Shown here piece by piece: positions 33,967 through 42,368 of a DNA stretch of 64,000 bases. Each line of letters begins with the position of its first letter. The first letter of the stretch is position 1. Below the pieces are notes generated by a model. That model saw nothing but the letters and a program-made list of their open reading frames with translations, did no database searches and was not told the DNA's origin. The stretch comes from Sphaerisporangium siamense. Its GTDB lineage: Bacteria > Actinomycetota > Actinomycetes > Streptosporangiales > Streptosporangiaceae. The DNA is taken from assembly GCF_014205275.1 (NCBI RefSeq), contig NZ_JACHND010000001.1, forward strand, positions 7,254,001 through 7,318,000, read 5' to 3'. The translations under genes and the position numbers were made by a program.

Positions 33967-35205
33967 CTAGCGGCGTCCGCCGAGGCCGCGGTGCAGGCTC
34001 ACCGCGGAGCCGTCGGTGAGCGAGGCGATCTGGTCGACGACCACGCGCAGCCGGGCGGCGTCGTCGCGGGCCTCGTCGAAGGCGGGGCGCAGCGCGGGCT
34101 CCAGGGTGGCCGGGGCGCCCAGCATGATCATCGAGGCCAGCTCGGCGATCAGCTCGCGCTGGCGGGCCATGTTGGCGCTGTGCTCGTCCCTGGCCATCAC
34201 GTAGTGGGCCGTCAGCCCCTTGAGCAGCGCGCACTCCAGCCGCGTCGCCCGCGGCACGATCAGATCGGCCCCGTGCCGGGTGAGCGCGCCCGCGCCGTAC
34301 GCCGCGCGGGTCGCGGCCTGCGCGGACAGGCAGAAGCGTCCGATCAGCGCGCTGGTGAACGACTTCAGCGCGACCAGGTCGCTCATGCCGCCCTCGAAGC
34401 GCCACGGCCACAGCGGCTCCTCGGTGAGCCGGGCGAAGGTCTCCTCCAGCTCGGTCATGCCGCTGTCGTCGGCGTACCACTTGAGCGTGCGCTCGCACAC
34501 CTCACGCCGCTCGCCGGGGTCGCGCAGGCTCGCGGGCAGGACGTGGCCGGAGTGCAGCGCGTCCTCCAGGTCGTGGACGGAGTAGGCGACGTCGTCGGAC
34601 CAGTCCATGACCTGGGCCTCGAAGCTGACGCTGCCGGCGGGCACGCCCTGCCTGACCCATTCGAAGACCGGCATGTCGTCGGGGTAGACGCCGTACTTGG
34701 GGCCGCGCGCGGAGGTCCAGGGGTACTTCAGCGCGGAGTCGAGCGTCGCCCGGGTCAGGTTCAGCCCGGCGCTGCGGCCGTCCGCGGTCAGGACCTTGGC
34801 CTCCAGCCGGGTGAGCAGGCGCAGGCTCTGGGCGTTGCCCTCGAAGCCGCCGCAGCGGGCGGCCAGCTCGTTCAGCGCGGTCTCGCCGTTGTGCCCGAAG
34901 GGGGGATGGCCGAGGTCGTGCGCGAGGCACGCCGTCTCGACCAGGTCGGGGTCGCAGCCGAGGGCCTTGCCCATCTCCCTGCCGATCTGAGCGCACTCCA
35001 GGGAGTGGGTCAGGCGGGTGCGCGGGATGTGGCGGCCGTGGTCGGGGACGTCGCCCGGCCCGACGACCTGCGTCTTGGCCGCCAGCCTGCGCAGCGCCGC
35101 GCTGTGCAGCACCCGGGCGCGGTCGCGTTCGAACGCGCTGCGCTCGGGGTTGCCGGCGGGTTCCGGCACCCATCTGGCCTGATCGGACTGGTCGTAGGCA
35201 CTCAT
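33967..35205 (-). CDS. dgt: Deoxyguanosinetriphosphate triphosphohydrolase-like protein
   Basis: 412 aa HD-domain phosphohydrolase. H-R-x-R-x-L-T-H start (RTRLTHSLECAQIGR), the HD pair in LAHDLGHPPFGHNGE, the downstream SDDVAYSVHDLEDA Asp ligand and the long helical C-terminus mark the Dgt group. It hydrolyses dNTPs (dGTP in E. coli) to the nucleoside and tripolyphosphate, helping to balance the dNTP pool; proximity to dnaG fits replication. ATG 35205. Confidence 0.93.
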   Translation of the reverse strand: MSAYDQSDQARWVPEPAGNPERSAFERDRARVLHSAALRRLAAKTQVVGPGDVPDHGRHIPRTRLTHSLECAQIGREMGKALGCDPDLVETACLAHDLGHPPFGHNGETALNELAARCGGFEGNAQSLRLLTRLEAKVLTADGRSAGLNLTRATLDSALKYPWTSARGPKYGVYPDDMPVFEWVRQGVPAGSVSFEAQVMDWSDDVAYSVHDLEDALHSGHVLPASLRDPGERREVCERTLKWYADDSGMTELEETFARLTEEPLWPWRFEGGMSDLVALKSFTSALIGRFCLSAQAATRAAYGAGALTRHGADLIVPRATRLECALLKGLTAHYVMARDEHSANMARQRELIAELASMIMLGAPATLEPALRPAFDEARDDAARLRVVVDQIASLTDGSAVSLHRGLGGRR

Positions 35206-35338
35206 CGGTAGCGGGATGCTACCCGCGCGACGGGTCGGTAATTACTAACATGCGGGAAACTCACGGCATCCACCGCATTTCCGGTATTTCGGCAGATCAT
35301 CCACCCCGTAGGCCACCCCAGCCCAAGGGGGTCCCACC

Positions 35339-35373
35339 CCGGCCCGAGCACCCCCAGCGGTGGCCCGGGCCGG
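35339..35373 (-). terminator. Hairpin after ppdK
   Basis: CCCGGGCCGG (35364-35373) and CCGGCCCGAG (35339-35348) pair over 10 bp with one mismatch around 15 bases, beginning 11 bases past the ppdK stop on the minus strand. Confidence 0.55.
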
Positions 35374-35383
35374 AGCCCCGCGT

Positions 35384-38044
35384 TCAGCGGGTCTCGGACT
35401 CCCCGCCCGACAGCGCCGCGCGCCCGGCCTCCAGGCGGGCCACCGGCACCCGGAACGGCGAGCAGGACACGTAGTCCAGGCCGATCTCGTGGCAGAAGTG
35501 GACGGACTCGGGGTCGCCGCCGTGCTCGCCGCAGATGCCGAGCTTGATGTCGGGACGGGTGGCCCGGCCCTCCTCGACGGCGATCCGCATGAGGCGGCCG
35601 ACGCCGCTCCTGTCGATCGTCTCGAACGGCGACACCCCGAAGATGCCGAGGTCCAGGTAGCGCGAGAAGAACGCCGCCTCGACGTCGTCACGCGAGAAGC
35701 CCCACGTCATCTGGGTGAGGTCGTTGGTGCCGAACGAGAAGAAGCGCGCCGCCTCGGCGATCTGCCCGGCCGTCAGGGCCGCGCGCGGCACCTCGATCAT
35801 CGTGCCGATCAGCGCCTCGACGCCGGTCTCCGCCAGGATCTTCTCGGCCTCGTCCCGTACGCCCTCCAGCTCCTGGACGGCGCTCACCAGCGGGATCATG
35901 ATCTCCGCGCGGGGGTCTCCCCCGGCCGCGCGCCGCTCGGCCGCCGCCTCGGCGATGGCCCGCACCTGCATCGTGAACAGGCCCGGGATCACCAGGCCGA
36001 GGCGCACGCCGCGCAGGCCGAGCATCGGGTTCTGCTCGTGCAGGCGCTTGACGGCCGCGAGCAGCTTGCGGTCCCGCGGGTCGGCCTCGTCCCCGGCCAC
36101 CGCGATCTTCACCGACAGGGCGGTGAGGTCGGGCAGGAACTCGTGCAGCGGCGGGTCGATGAGGCGGACCGTCACCGGCAGGCCGTCCATCGCCGCCAGG
36201 ATCCCCACGAAGTCGGACTTCTGCAGCGGCTCCAGCGCGCCGAGCGCCGCCCGGCGGTCCTCATCGGACTCGGCGAGGATCAGGTCCTCGACGAGGCGGC
36301 GGCGGTCGCCGAGGAACATGTGCTCGGTCCGGCACAGGCCGATGCCCTCGGCGCCGAACCTGCGGGCCCGCGCGGCGTCCTCGGGGTTGTCGGCGTTGGC
36401 GCGCACGGCCATGCGGCGGCGCTCGTCGGCGTGGCGCATGACGCGGTCCACGGCCTGGACGAGCTCGTCGGCCGCCCCGCCCACGCCCTCGAAGTACTCC
36501 ACGACCGGGGAGTCCACGACCGGGACCTCGCCGAGGAACACCTCGCCGGTGCTGCCGTCGATCGAGATGACGTCGCCCTCCTGGACGGTCACCCCGCCGG
36601 GGGCGGTGAACCGCCCGGCCCTGGCGTCGACGTCCAGCTCCTCCGCGCCGCACACGCAGGTCTTGCCCATGCCGCGCGCGACCACGGCGGCGTGGGAGGT
36701 CTTGCCGCCCCTGCTGGTCAGCACGCCCCTGGCGGCGATCATGCCGGCCAGGTCGTCGGGGGTGGTCTCGCGGCGGACCAGGATGACGTCCTCGCCCTTG
36801 CCCGCCAGCTCCGCGGCGCGCTCGGAGGAGAACACGGCCTTGCCGACCGCCGCGCCCGGGGAGGCGTTCATGCCCTTGGTGATGGTCTTCTTCTCGGCGC
36901 CCCCGTCGAACCGGGGGAACATGAGCTGGGCGAGCTGGGCGCCGCTGACCCGCCGGACCGCCTCGTCCATGTCGATGAGGCCCTGGTCCACGAGCTGGGT
37001 CGCGATGCGGAACGCCGCCGCCGCGGTGCGCTTGCCCACGCGGGTCTGCAGCATCCACAGCTTGCCGCGCTCGATCGTGAACTCGATGTCGCACAGGTCG
37101 CGGTAGTGGTCCTCCAGCGTCTTCATGATCTCAAGGAGCCGCCGGTAGGACGCGGGGTCGATCTCCTCCAGCCGCTGGAGCGGCACGGTGTTGCGGATGC
37201 CCGCGACCACGTCCTCGCCCTGGGCGTTCTGCAGGTAGTCGCCGTAGACGCCCTGCTGGCCCGAGCCGGGGTCACGGGTGAAGGCGACGCCGGTGCCCGA
37301 CTCCATGCCGAGGTTGCCGAAGACCATCGCCACGATGTTGACCGCCGTGCCGAGGTCCTCGGGGATGCGCTCCTGGCGGCGGTAGATGATCGCGCGCGGC
37401 GCGTTCCAGGAGTCGAAGACGGCGCGGACGGCCTGGCGCATCTGCTCGCGCGGGTCCGAGGGGAAGTCGCCGCCGGTGTGCTCCCTGACGATGCCCTTGT
37501 AGGTGTCCACGAGGCGCTGGAAGTCCGCCGCGTCCAGGTCCAGGTCGCTGACCACGCCCTTGCCGCGCTTGAGGTCGTCGATCGCCGTCTCGAAGAGATC
37601 GCCCTCCAGGCCGAGGACGGTCTTGCCGAACATCTGGATGAGGCGGCGGTAGGAGTCCCAGGCGAAGCGGTCGTCGCCGGCCTGCTTGGCCAGACCCTGG
37701 ACGGACTCGTCGTTGAGGCCGATGTTGAGGACGGTCTCCATCATGCCGGGCATGGAGAACTTCGCCCCGGAACGCACGCTGACCAACAGGGGGTCCGCCG
37801 CGGCGCCGAGCCGCTTGCCCATACCCTGCTCCAGCGCCTCCAGGTGGGCCTCGACCTCTTCGTCGAGCCCTTCGGGGAGGCCGCCCTCGGTCAGGTAGGC
37901 ACGGCATGCCTCAGTGGTGATCGTGAACCCCGGAGGCACGGGCAGACCCAGGTTCGTCATCTCAGCGAGATTGGCACCCTTACCACCGAGAAGATCTTTC
38001 AGATCTTTGTTGCCCTCGGTGAAGTCGTACACGTATTTGGGCAC
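35384..38044 (-). CDS. ppdK: Pyruvate, phosphate dikinase
   Basis: 886 aa, the full length of the family. ATP-grasp N-terminus (DLLGGKGANLAEMTNLGLPV), phosphohistidine domain with TSRGGKTSHAAVVARGMGK, and a PEP/pyruvate TIM barrel ending CGEHGGDPESVHFCHEIGLDYVSCSPFRVPVARL. It interconverts pyruvate + ATP + Pi with PEP + AMP + PPi, feeding PEP to gluconeogenesis or to the PTS. GTG 38044 behind GGAG. The upstream region (38045-38464) holds a -10-like box and four symmetric elements, two of them of DasR type. Confidence 0.96.
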   Translation of the reverse strand: MPKYVYDFTEGNKDLKDLLGGKGANLAEMTNLGLPVPPGFTITTEACRAYLTEGGLPEGLDEEVEAHLEALEQGMGKRLGAAADPLLVSVRSGAKFSMPGMMETVLNIGLNDESVQGLAKQAGDDRFAWDSYRRLIQMFGKTVLGLEGDLFETAIDDLKRGKGVVSDLDLDAADFQRLVDTYKGIVREHTGGDFPSDPREQMRQAVRAVFDSWNAPRAIIYRRQERIPEDLGTAVNIVAMVFGNLGMESGTGVAFTRDPGSGQQGVYGDYLQNAQGEDVVAGIRNTVPLQRLEEIDPASYRRLLEIMKTLEDHYRDLCDIEFTIERGKLWMLQTRVGKRTAAAAFRIATQLVDQGLIDMDEAVRRVSGAQLAQLMFPRFDGGAEKKTITKGMNASPGAAVGKAVFSSERAAELAGKGEDVILVRRETTPDDLAGMIAARGVLTSRGGKTSHAAVVARGMGKTCVCGAEELDVDARAGRFTAPGGVTVQEGDVISIDGSTGEVFLGEVPVVDSPVVEYFEGVGGAADELVQAVDRVMRHADERRRMAVRANADNPEDAARARRFGAEGIGLCRTEHMFLGDRRRLVEDLILAESDEDRRAALGALEPLQKSDFVGILAAMDGLPVTVRLIDPPLHEFLPDLTALSVKIAVAGDEADPRDRKLLAAVKRLHEQNPMLGLRGVRLGLVIPGLFTMQVRAIAEAAAERRAAGGDPRAEIMIPLVSAVQELEGVRDEAEKILAETGVEALIGTMIEVPRAALTAGQIAEAARFFSFGTNDLTQMTWGFSRDDVEAAFFSRYLDLGIFGVSPFETIDRSGVGRLMRIAVEEGRATRPDIKLGICGEHGGDPESVHFCHEIGLDYVSCSPFRVPVARLEAGRAALSGGESETR

Positions 38045-38118
38045 TCGAGCTCCTTCAACGACTTCGCGGCGTATGATTCCGCCTCGTTGCGGGGGACTCT
38101 ACCTATGAATCTGACGGG

Positions 38119-38137
38119 GAAACGTCACCCACGTTTC
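38119..38137. promoter_or_regulatory. Inverted repeat in the ppdK leader
   Basis: GAAACGT-CACCC-ACGTTTC, perfect 7-bp arms, 75 bases upstream of the ppdK start and downstream of its -10-like box. LacI-type operators have this look. Confidence 0.5.
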
Positions 38138-38156
38138 GGGCTGATGTCTTCGCAGC

Positions 38157-38178
38157 TAGACCCCAATATAGCGGTCTA
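38157..38178 (-). promoter_or_regulatory. ppdK -10 box framed by an inverted repeat
   Basis: On the minus strand TATATT (complement of 38165-38170) is a good -10; no -35 is obvious. It is framed by TAGACC and GGTCTA half-sites (38157-38162 and 38173-38178), the same half-sites as in DasR/GntR operators. Confidence 0.45.
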
Positions 38179-38230
38179 ATCCATTCCCCCGTGGAAGCCC
38201 TCCGGCGGCAAAGTCGAACACCCGCCCACA

Positions 38231-38242
38231 TGGTATATACCA
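38231..38242. promoter_or_regulatory. DasR-like operator 1
   Basis: TGGTATATACCA, perfect 12-bp palindrome; the core of the GntR/DasR dre consensus is TGGTCTAGACCA (10 of 12 match). Confidence 0.55.
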
Positions 38243-38292
38243 ATTACGGGAAGCCGCCGCGAAGATTCACTCCCCATTCCGCGGGCACCCAT

Positions 38293-38304
38293 TGGTGTAG
38301 ACCA
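38293..38304. promoter_or_regulatory. DasR-like operator 2
   Basis: TGGTGTAGACCA, 11 of 12 identical to the dre core TGGTCTAGACCA, 62 bp from operator 1 (six helical turns). Lies between ppdK and the divergent aminotransferase gene. Confidence 0.6.
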
Positions 38305-38464
38305 TTCTCGGCCGGTACTCCGGCCCGGCCATTCCGGCCCGCCCGCGCCCCGCGGTTCCGGACGCCGGCCGGCTAGAGCAGTTCGCCGAGCGGAGCGTCA
38401 CGCCGGGGGCGAACACGGCCGCCGCCGGGGTTCGCGGGCGTCGGGACGGTGCCAGGATGGCCGC

Positions 38465-39250
38465 ATGATGGAGTTGAACGGACGTCCGGTCACCGCCGGC
38501 GAACTCGGCGCGCTCGCGATGCACAACTACGGCCACTTCACGACCATGCGGGTCGAGGACGGCCGGGTGCGCGGGCTGGCGCTCCATCTCGACCGGCTGC
38601 AGGGGGACTGCCGCGTCCTGCACGGCGCCGACCTCGACCTGGACCGGGTGCGCCGCCTGGTGCGGCGGGCCACCGCCGGCGCCCCGCCGGTGGTCGTCCG
38701 CGTCACCGTCTTCGACCCCGAGTTCGACATCGCCAGGCCCACGGCCAAGGCCGCCCCCGAGATCCTGGTCGGCACGCGGCCCGTCCCCGGCGACCTGCCG
38801 CCCCTGGCCCTCGGCACCGCCGAGTACGAGCGCGACCTGCCGGAGCTGAAGCACACCGGCCTGTTCGGGCCGCTGGTCCAGCGGCGGTTCACCCTGCTCG
38901 GCGGCTACGACGACGTGCTGTTCACCGACGGCAGGGCCCGGGTCACCGAGGGGCCGACGTGGAACATCGGCTTCGTCCGCGACGGCCGCCTGCTCTGGCC
39001 GGGCTTCGACCGCCTGAACGGCGTCACCATGCGTCTTCTGGAGGGCATCGCCGAGCGCGCCGGCATCCCGTCCACCCAGGCCGAGATCGACATTGACGAC
39101 CTGCCCGGCATGACCGCCGCCTTCGTCACCAACGCCGCGACCGGCCCGCGCGCCGTCCGCTCCATCGACGGCGCGGAGCTGCGGGCGGACGACGCGATCC
39201 TCACCACGCTGCGCCGCGAGTACGCCGCCCTCCCCGGCGACCCCCTCTGA
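38465..39250 (+). CDS. Class IV aminotransferase-fold protein
   Basis: 261 aa. ELNGRPVTAGEL at the N-terminus, the R in HLDRL, catalytic Lys in DLPELKHTGLFGPLVQRR, and VTNAATGPRAVRSIDG at the phosphate site place it in the fold-type IV PLP family (branched-chain aminotransferases, D-amino acid aminotransferases, aminodeoxychorismate lyases). Which of these it is cannot be told; no pabA/B gene is nearby. ATG 38465 or 38468 (AGGA upstream). It shares its upstream region with ppdK, and so perhaps the DasR-like sites. Confidence 0.82.
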   Translation: MMELNGRPVTAGELGALAMHNYGHFTTMRVEDGRVRGLALHLDRLQGDCRVLHGADLDLDRVRRLVRRATAGAPPVVVRVTVFDPEFDIARPTAKAAPEILVGTRPVPGDLPPLALGTAEYERDLPELKHTGLFGPLVQRRFTLLGGYDDVLFTDGRARVTEGPTWNIGFVRDGRLLWPGFDRLNGVTMRLLEGIAERAGIPSTQAEIDIDDLPGMTAAFVTNAATGPRAVRSIDGAELRADDAILTTLRREYAALPGDPL

Positions 39251-39259
39251 TCCGGCCCG

Positions 39260-40120
39260 TCACCGGGGCGGCCCCTGGACGGGGACGGCGCCGGTCGCGG
39301 CGGACAGCAGGTCCTCGTAGACCTCGCGCCCGGTGGTGAACGCGCCGAGCCGGACGGTCTTGTTGTCGCCGTGGTAGTCGCTGGACCCGGTCACGCGCAG
39401 GCCCAGCTCGCGGGCCAGCGCGCGGACGTGGGCGGCGTCCCCGGGCGCGTGGTCGACGTGATCGGCCTCGACGCCCCACAGCCCGGCGTCCGCGAGGCCG
39501 GCGATCAGCGCGTCCGGCAGGACGTGGCCCCGGCTGCCCGCCATGGGATGGGCCAGCACGGCCACGCCGCCGGCCTCGCCGATCAGCCGTATCGCGGTGA
39601 GCACGTCGATGTCGGTCTTGGGGAGCCGGTAGCGCCCGCCGAGCCATTCGGGGGCGAACGCCTCGTCCACCGACCCGACCAGGCCGCGGGCGACCAGGGC
39701 GCGGGCGACGTGCGGGCGCCCGGCGGTGCCGCCCGCGACCAGGGCGCGCACCTCGTCCATGGTGAGGTCGATGCCGTCGGCGTTCAGCATCTCGACGATC
39801 GCCTCGGCGCGCCGGTCCCGTGAGCGCCGCACCGCGGCCAGCTCGGCGGTCAGCCCCGGGTGGCCGGGGTCGAACAGGTAGGCCAGCAGGTGCAGGCCGA
39901 TCGTGGGCTCGTCCCGGTACCACCGTCCCGACAGCTCGGCGCCGGGCACCAGCGTCAGCCCCGGCGGCACGGCCGAGGCCGCCCGCGCCCAGCCGGCCGT
40001 GGTGTCGTGGTCGGTCAGCGCGATCACGTCGAGCCCGGCCCCGGCGGCGTGCCTCATCAGGGCGTCGGGGGCGTCGGTTCCGTCGCTCGCGGTGGAGTGC
40101 GTGTGCAGATCGATCCGCAT
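39260..40120 (-). CDS. PHP-domain phosphoesterase
   Basis: 286 aa. Metal-binding motifs MRIDLHTHSTASDGT, ALTDHDTTAGW, PGAELSGRW, LAHPMAGSRG and GSSDYHGDNK follow the PHP order. This group (like YciV/RNase AM) removes phosphate from nucleoside 3',5'-bisphosphates or short RNA 5' ends. ATG 40120. Converges with the aminotransferase gene, 9 bases apart, and follows the sulfur operon after a 106-base gap; not clearly part of it. Confidence 0.88.
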   Translation of the reverse strand: MRIDLHTHSTASDGTDAPDALMRHAAGAGLDVIALTDHDTTAGWARAASAVPPGLTLVPGAELSGRWYRDEPTIGLHLLAYLFDPGHPGLTAELAAVRRSRDRRAEAIVEMLNADGIDLTMDEVRALVAGGTAGRPHVARALVARGLVGSVDEAFAPEWLGGRYRLPKTDIDVLTAIRLIGEAGGVAVLAHPMAGSRGHVLPDALIAGLADAGLWGVEADHVDHAPGDAAHVRALARELGLRVTGSSDYHGDNKTVRLGAFTTGREVYEDLLSAATGAVPVQGPPR

Positions 40121-40226
40121 GCCCCGAGCCTGTCAGCAATCGGGCCCCGGCGTGGCGCCGGCCGCCCCGGGAGACCGGACCCCCGGGACGGTCCTCGCCT
40201 CCGGGGAGTCCGGGCACGGCCGGGGG

Positions 40227-41144
40227 TCAGGGGCGGCGGGTGGACTCGACCAGGCGGTTGAGCTCGGGCAGCACGGCCTCGGACACGGTGATCTTGCGGT
40301 CGATGAGCCCGCTCGCGTGGAAGAGGTCGGCGGCGCGCTGCTGCTCGGCGACGAAGTCCTCGGTGACCGGGTTGAGGCCGAACGGGCGGGTGCGCAGGGC
40401 GTGCTCCCACGCGTCCAGGTCTCCCCCGTCGTCGGCGGCGAACAGCTCGGCCGCGGCGCGCGGGTTCTCGCGGATCCAGGCGTCGGACTCCTGGAGGGCG
40501 CCGACGATCGCGGCCAGCTCCTCGGGGTGGTCGGCGGCGAAGTCGCGGCGGGTGAACCACAGCGAGCGGTGGCTGAACAGCCCGTCGGTGGCGACGAGCT
40601 CGCGGACGGTCGTCTCGCGCTCCACGCGGGTCAGCGCGGGGTAGGAGCCGACCCAGGCGTCCACCTCGCCGTCGAGGAAGAGCTGGGCGGCGTCGCCGTA
40701 GACGTCGACGGGCTCGATGTCCTTCCAGGTGAGCCCGGCGCGGTCCAGGGCGAACAGCAGGAGCGTGGTCTGCCAGGAGCCGTGGCCGAGCGCGACGCGC
40801 CTGCCGGCCAGGTCCTCCAGGGAGTGGACGGGCGAGTCCTGTTTGACGACGAGCCGCCCGTTCTCGTGCCGGGAGCCGGAGACGGCGACGTAGACGATGT
40901 CGTGGCCCTTGCCCTGGGCGGTGACGGGCGGGGTGGAGCCGGTGCCGATGAAGTCGTACCCGCCGTCGAACAGGTGGTCGCCGTGCAGGGACGGCAGGGA
41001 CCTCGTGGGGTCGGGGCGCTCGCCGGCCGGGAGGGAGCGCAGGTCCACCCATTCGACGCCGGGCAGGGAGCGCTCCAGGATGCCGCGGTGGCGCAGCACC
41101 CACAGCGAGTTGTTGTGAGGGAAGTAGCCGACACGGACGCTCAT
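40227..41144 (-). CDS. SsuA-like solute-binding fold protein without signal peptide
   Basis: 305 aa. Has the SsuA/TauA-type scaffold: VRVGYFPHNNSLWVLRHRGI, GYDFIGTGSTPPVTAQGKG, LAGRRVALGHGSWQTTLLLF and a VDAWVGSYPAL loop. ATG 41144 has AAAGG upstream, and the protein begins directly with the first strand: no signal peptide and no cysteine, so it is cytoplasmic and not lipid-anchored. A second such protein, the DszB-like enzyme at 43422, is encoded in the same operon. It could be a substrate carrier or an enzyme of the same fold. Last gene of the seven-gene unit. Confidence 0.8.
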   Translation of the reverse strand: MSVRVGYFPHNNSLWVLRHRGILERSLPGVEWVDLRSLPAGERPDPTRSLPSLHGDHLFDGGYDFIGTGSTPPVTAQGKGHDIVYVAVSGSRHENGRLVVKQDSPVHSLEDLAGRRVALGHGSWQTTLLLFALDRAGLTWKDIEPVDVYGDAAQLFLDGEVDAWVGSYPALTRVERETTVRELVATDGLFSHRSLWFTRRDFAADHPEELAAIVGALQESDAWIRENPRAAAELFAADDGGDLDAWEHALRTRPFGLNPVTEDFVAEQQRAADLFHASGLIDRKITVSEAVLPELNRLVESTRRP

Positions 41145-41198
41145 GTTCGAGCCTTTCTTCACGCGTGGTCGCGGATGGGAGGTCGGGACGGGGGGCGG

Positions 41199-42368
41199 TC
41201 AGGCGCGGGAGTCGGACAGCGCCGCCCCGAACGGGGAGGCCACGCGCAGGTCGTGGCCCTTGAGCAGGGGCAGGACCTCCTCGCCGACGCGGTAGGCCTC
41301 CTCCAGGTGCGGGACGCCCGCGAGGATGAAGGCGCCGACGCCGAGGCCGATCAGCTCGTCCAGCCGCTCGGCGACCTGCGCGTAGCTGCCGACCAGGCCG
41401 AACGCCGGGCCGCCCCGCAGCAGGTGGAAGCCGCCCCAGACGTTCGGGGAGACCTCCAGCTCGCGGTGGTGGCGCACCGGCCAGGACACGAACGACTGGC
41501 TGCGCAGCCAGCCGACCGAGTCGCCGTCCGGGCTGACCAGCGCGGCCGGGTCGACGTGCTCCCAGCCGCGCCTGATCTCGTCCCAGGCGGCCTCCTCGGT
41601 CTCGCGGGCCAGCACGTCGACGCGCACGGCGAACTTCGGGGCGGTGCCGAGTGCGGCGCTGTGCTCGCGCACCTGGCCGAACTTGGCGGCGAGGTCGGGG
41701 AACGGCTCCAGCCAGGACAGGTAGTAGTCGGCGTGCCGGCCCGCCGCCTCGATCGCGGCCTTGGAGGAGCCGGAGAAGTAGATCTCGGGGAACGGCTGGC
41801 GGGCGAGCGGCTCGGGCAGCCCGGCCCCCTCGACCCGGTAGAACCGGCCCTCGTAGTCGAAGGGCCCGCCGTTCCAAACGCCCTTGAGGACGTCGAGGAA
41901 CTCCGAGGTGCGCGCGTACCGGTCATCGTGGTCGACGCGGTCGCCCCACCAGAGCTGGGCGGGGCCGCCCCCGCCGGAGATGACGTTGTAGACGACCCGC
42001 CCGCCGGTCGCCCGCTGCAGCGTGGCCGACATGCGCGCGGCCTGCACCGGGTGCAGGAACCCCGGCTGGTAGGCGATCATGAACCGGTAGGTCGTGGTCT
42101 CGCGGGCGAGCGCGGCGGCCGTGGCCCACGGGTCGTCGGTGAAGGGGAAGGACGGCAGCAGCCCGCCGACGAACCCGGAGACCTCCGAGGCGCGGGCGAC
42201 GTCGGCCATGTGCTCGACGTAGGAGTAGCCGTCGCGGCGACCGTGCCGCACCCCGGGGGCGAGGCTGCCGGGCACGACGGGCGCCCATTCCCCCCTGCTG
42301 GTCACCCGGCGGCGCAGCGACGGCTGGTCGCCGTGGGTGCCGATGCGCCAGTAGATGTCAATGGACAT
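41199..42368 (-). CDS. SsuD/DszA-type FMN-dependent monooxygenase
   Basis: 389 aa luciferase-like (LLM) monooxygenase. MSIDIYWRIGTHGDQPSLRR at the start, TGGRVVYNVISGGG (flavin phosphate site), EIYFSGSSKAAIEAAGRHADYYL and a C-terminal GVGAFILAGVPHLEEA match the alkanesulfonate monooxygenase (SsuD) group, which cleaves C-S bonds with FMNH2 and O2. It overlaps the upstream LLM gene by 11 bases, so translation is coupled. The FMN reductase partner (SsuE) is not in the window. Confidence 0.88.
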   Translation of the reverse strand: MSIDIYWRIGTHGDQPSLRRRVTSRGEWAPVVPGSLAPGVRHGRRDGYSYVEHMADVARASEVSGFVGGLLPSFPFTDDPWATAAALARETTTYRFMIAYQPGFLHPVQAARMSATLQRATGGRVVYNVISGGGGPAQLWWGDRVDHDDRYARTSEFLDVLKGVWNGGPFDYEGRFYRVEGAGLPEPLARQPFPEIYFSGSSKAAIEAAGRHADYYLSWLEPFPDLAAKFGQVREHSAALGTAPKFAVRVDVLARETEEAAWDEIRRGWEHVDPAALVSPDGDSVGWLRSQSFVSWPVRHHRELEVSPNVWGGFHLLRGGPAFGLVGSYAQVAERLDELIGLGVGAFILAGVPHLEEAYRVGEEVLPLLKGHDLRVASPFGAALSDSRA

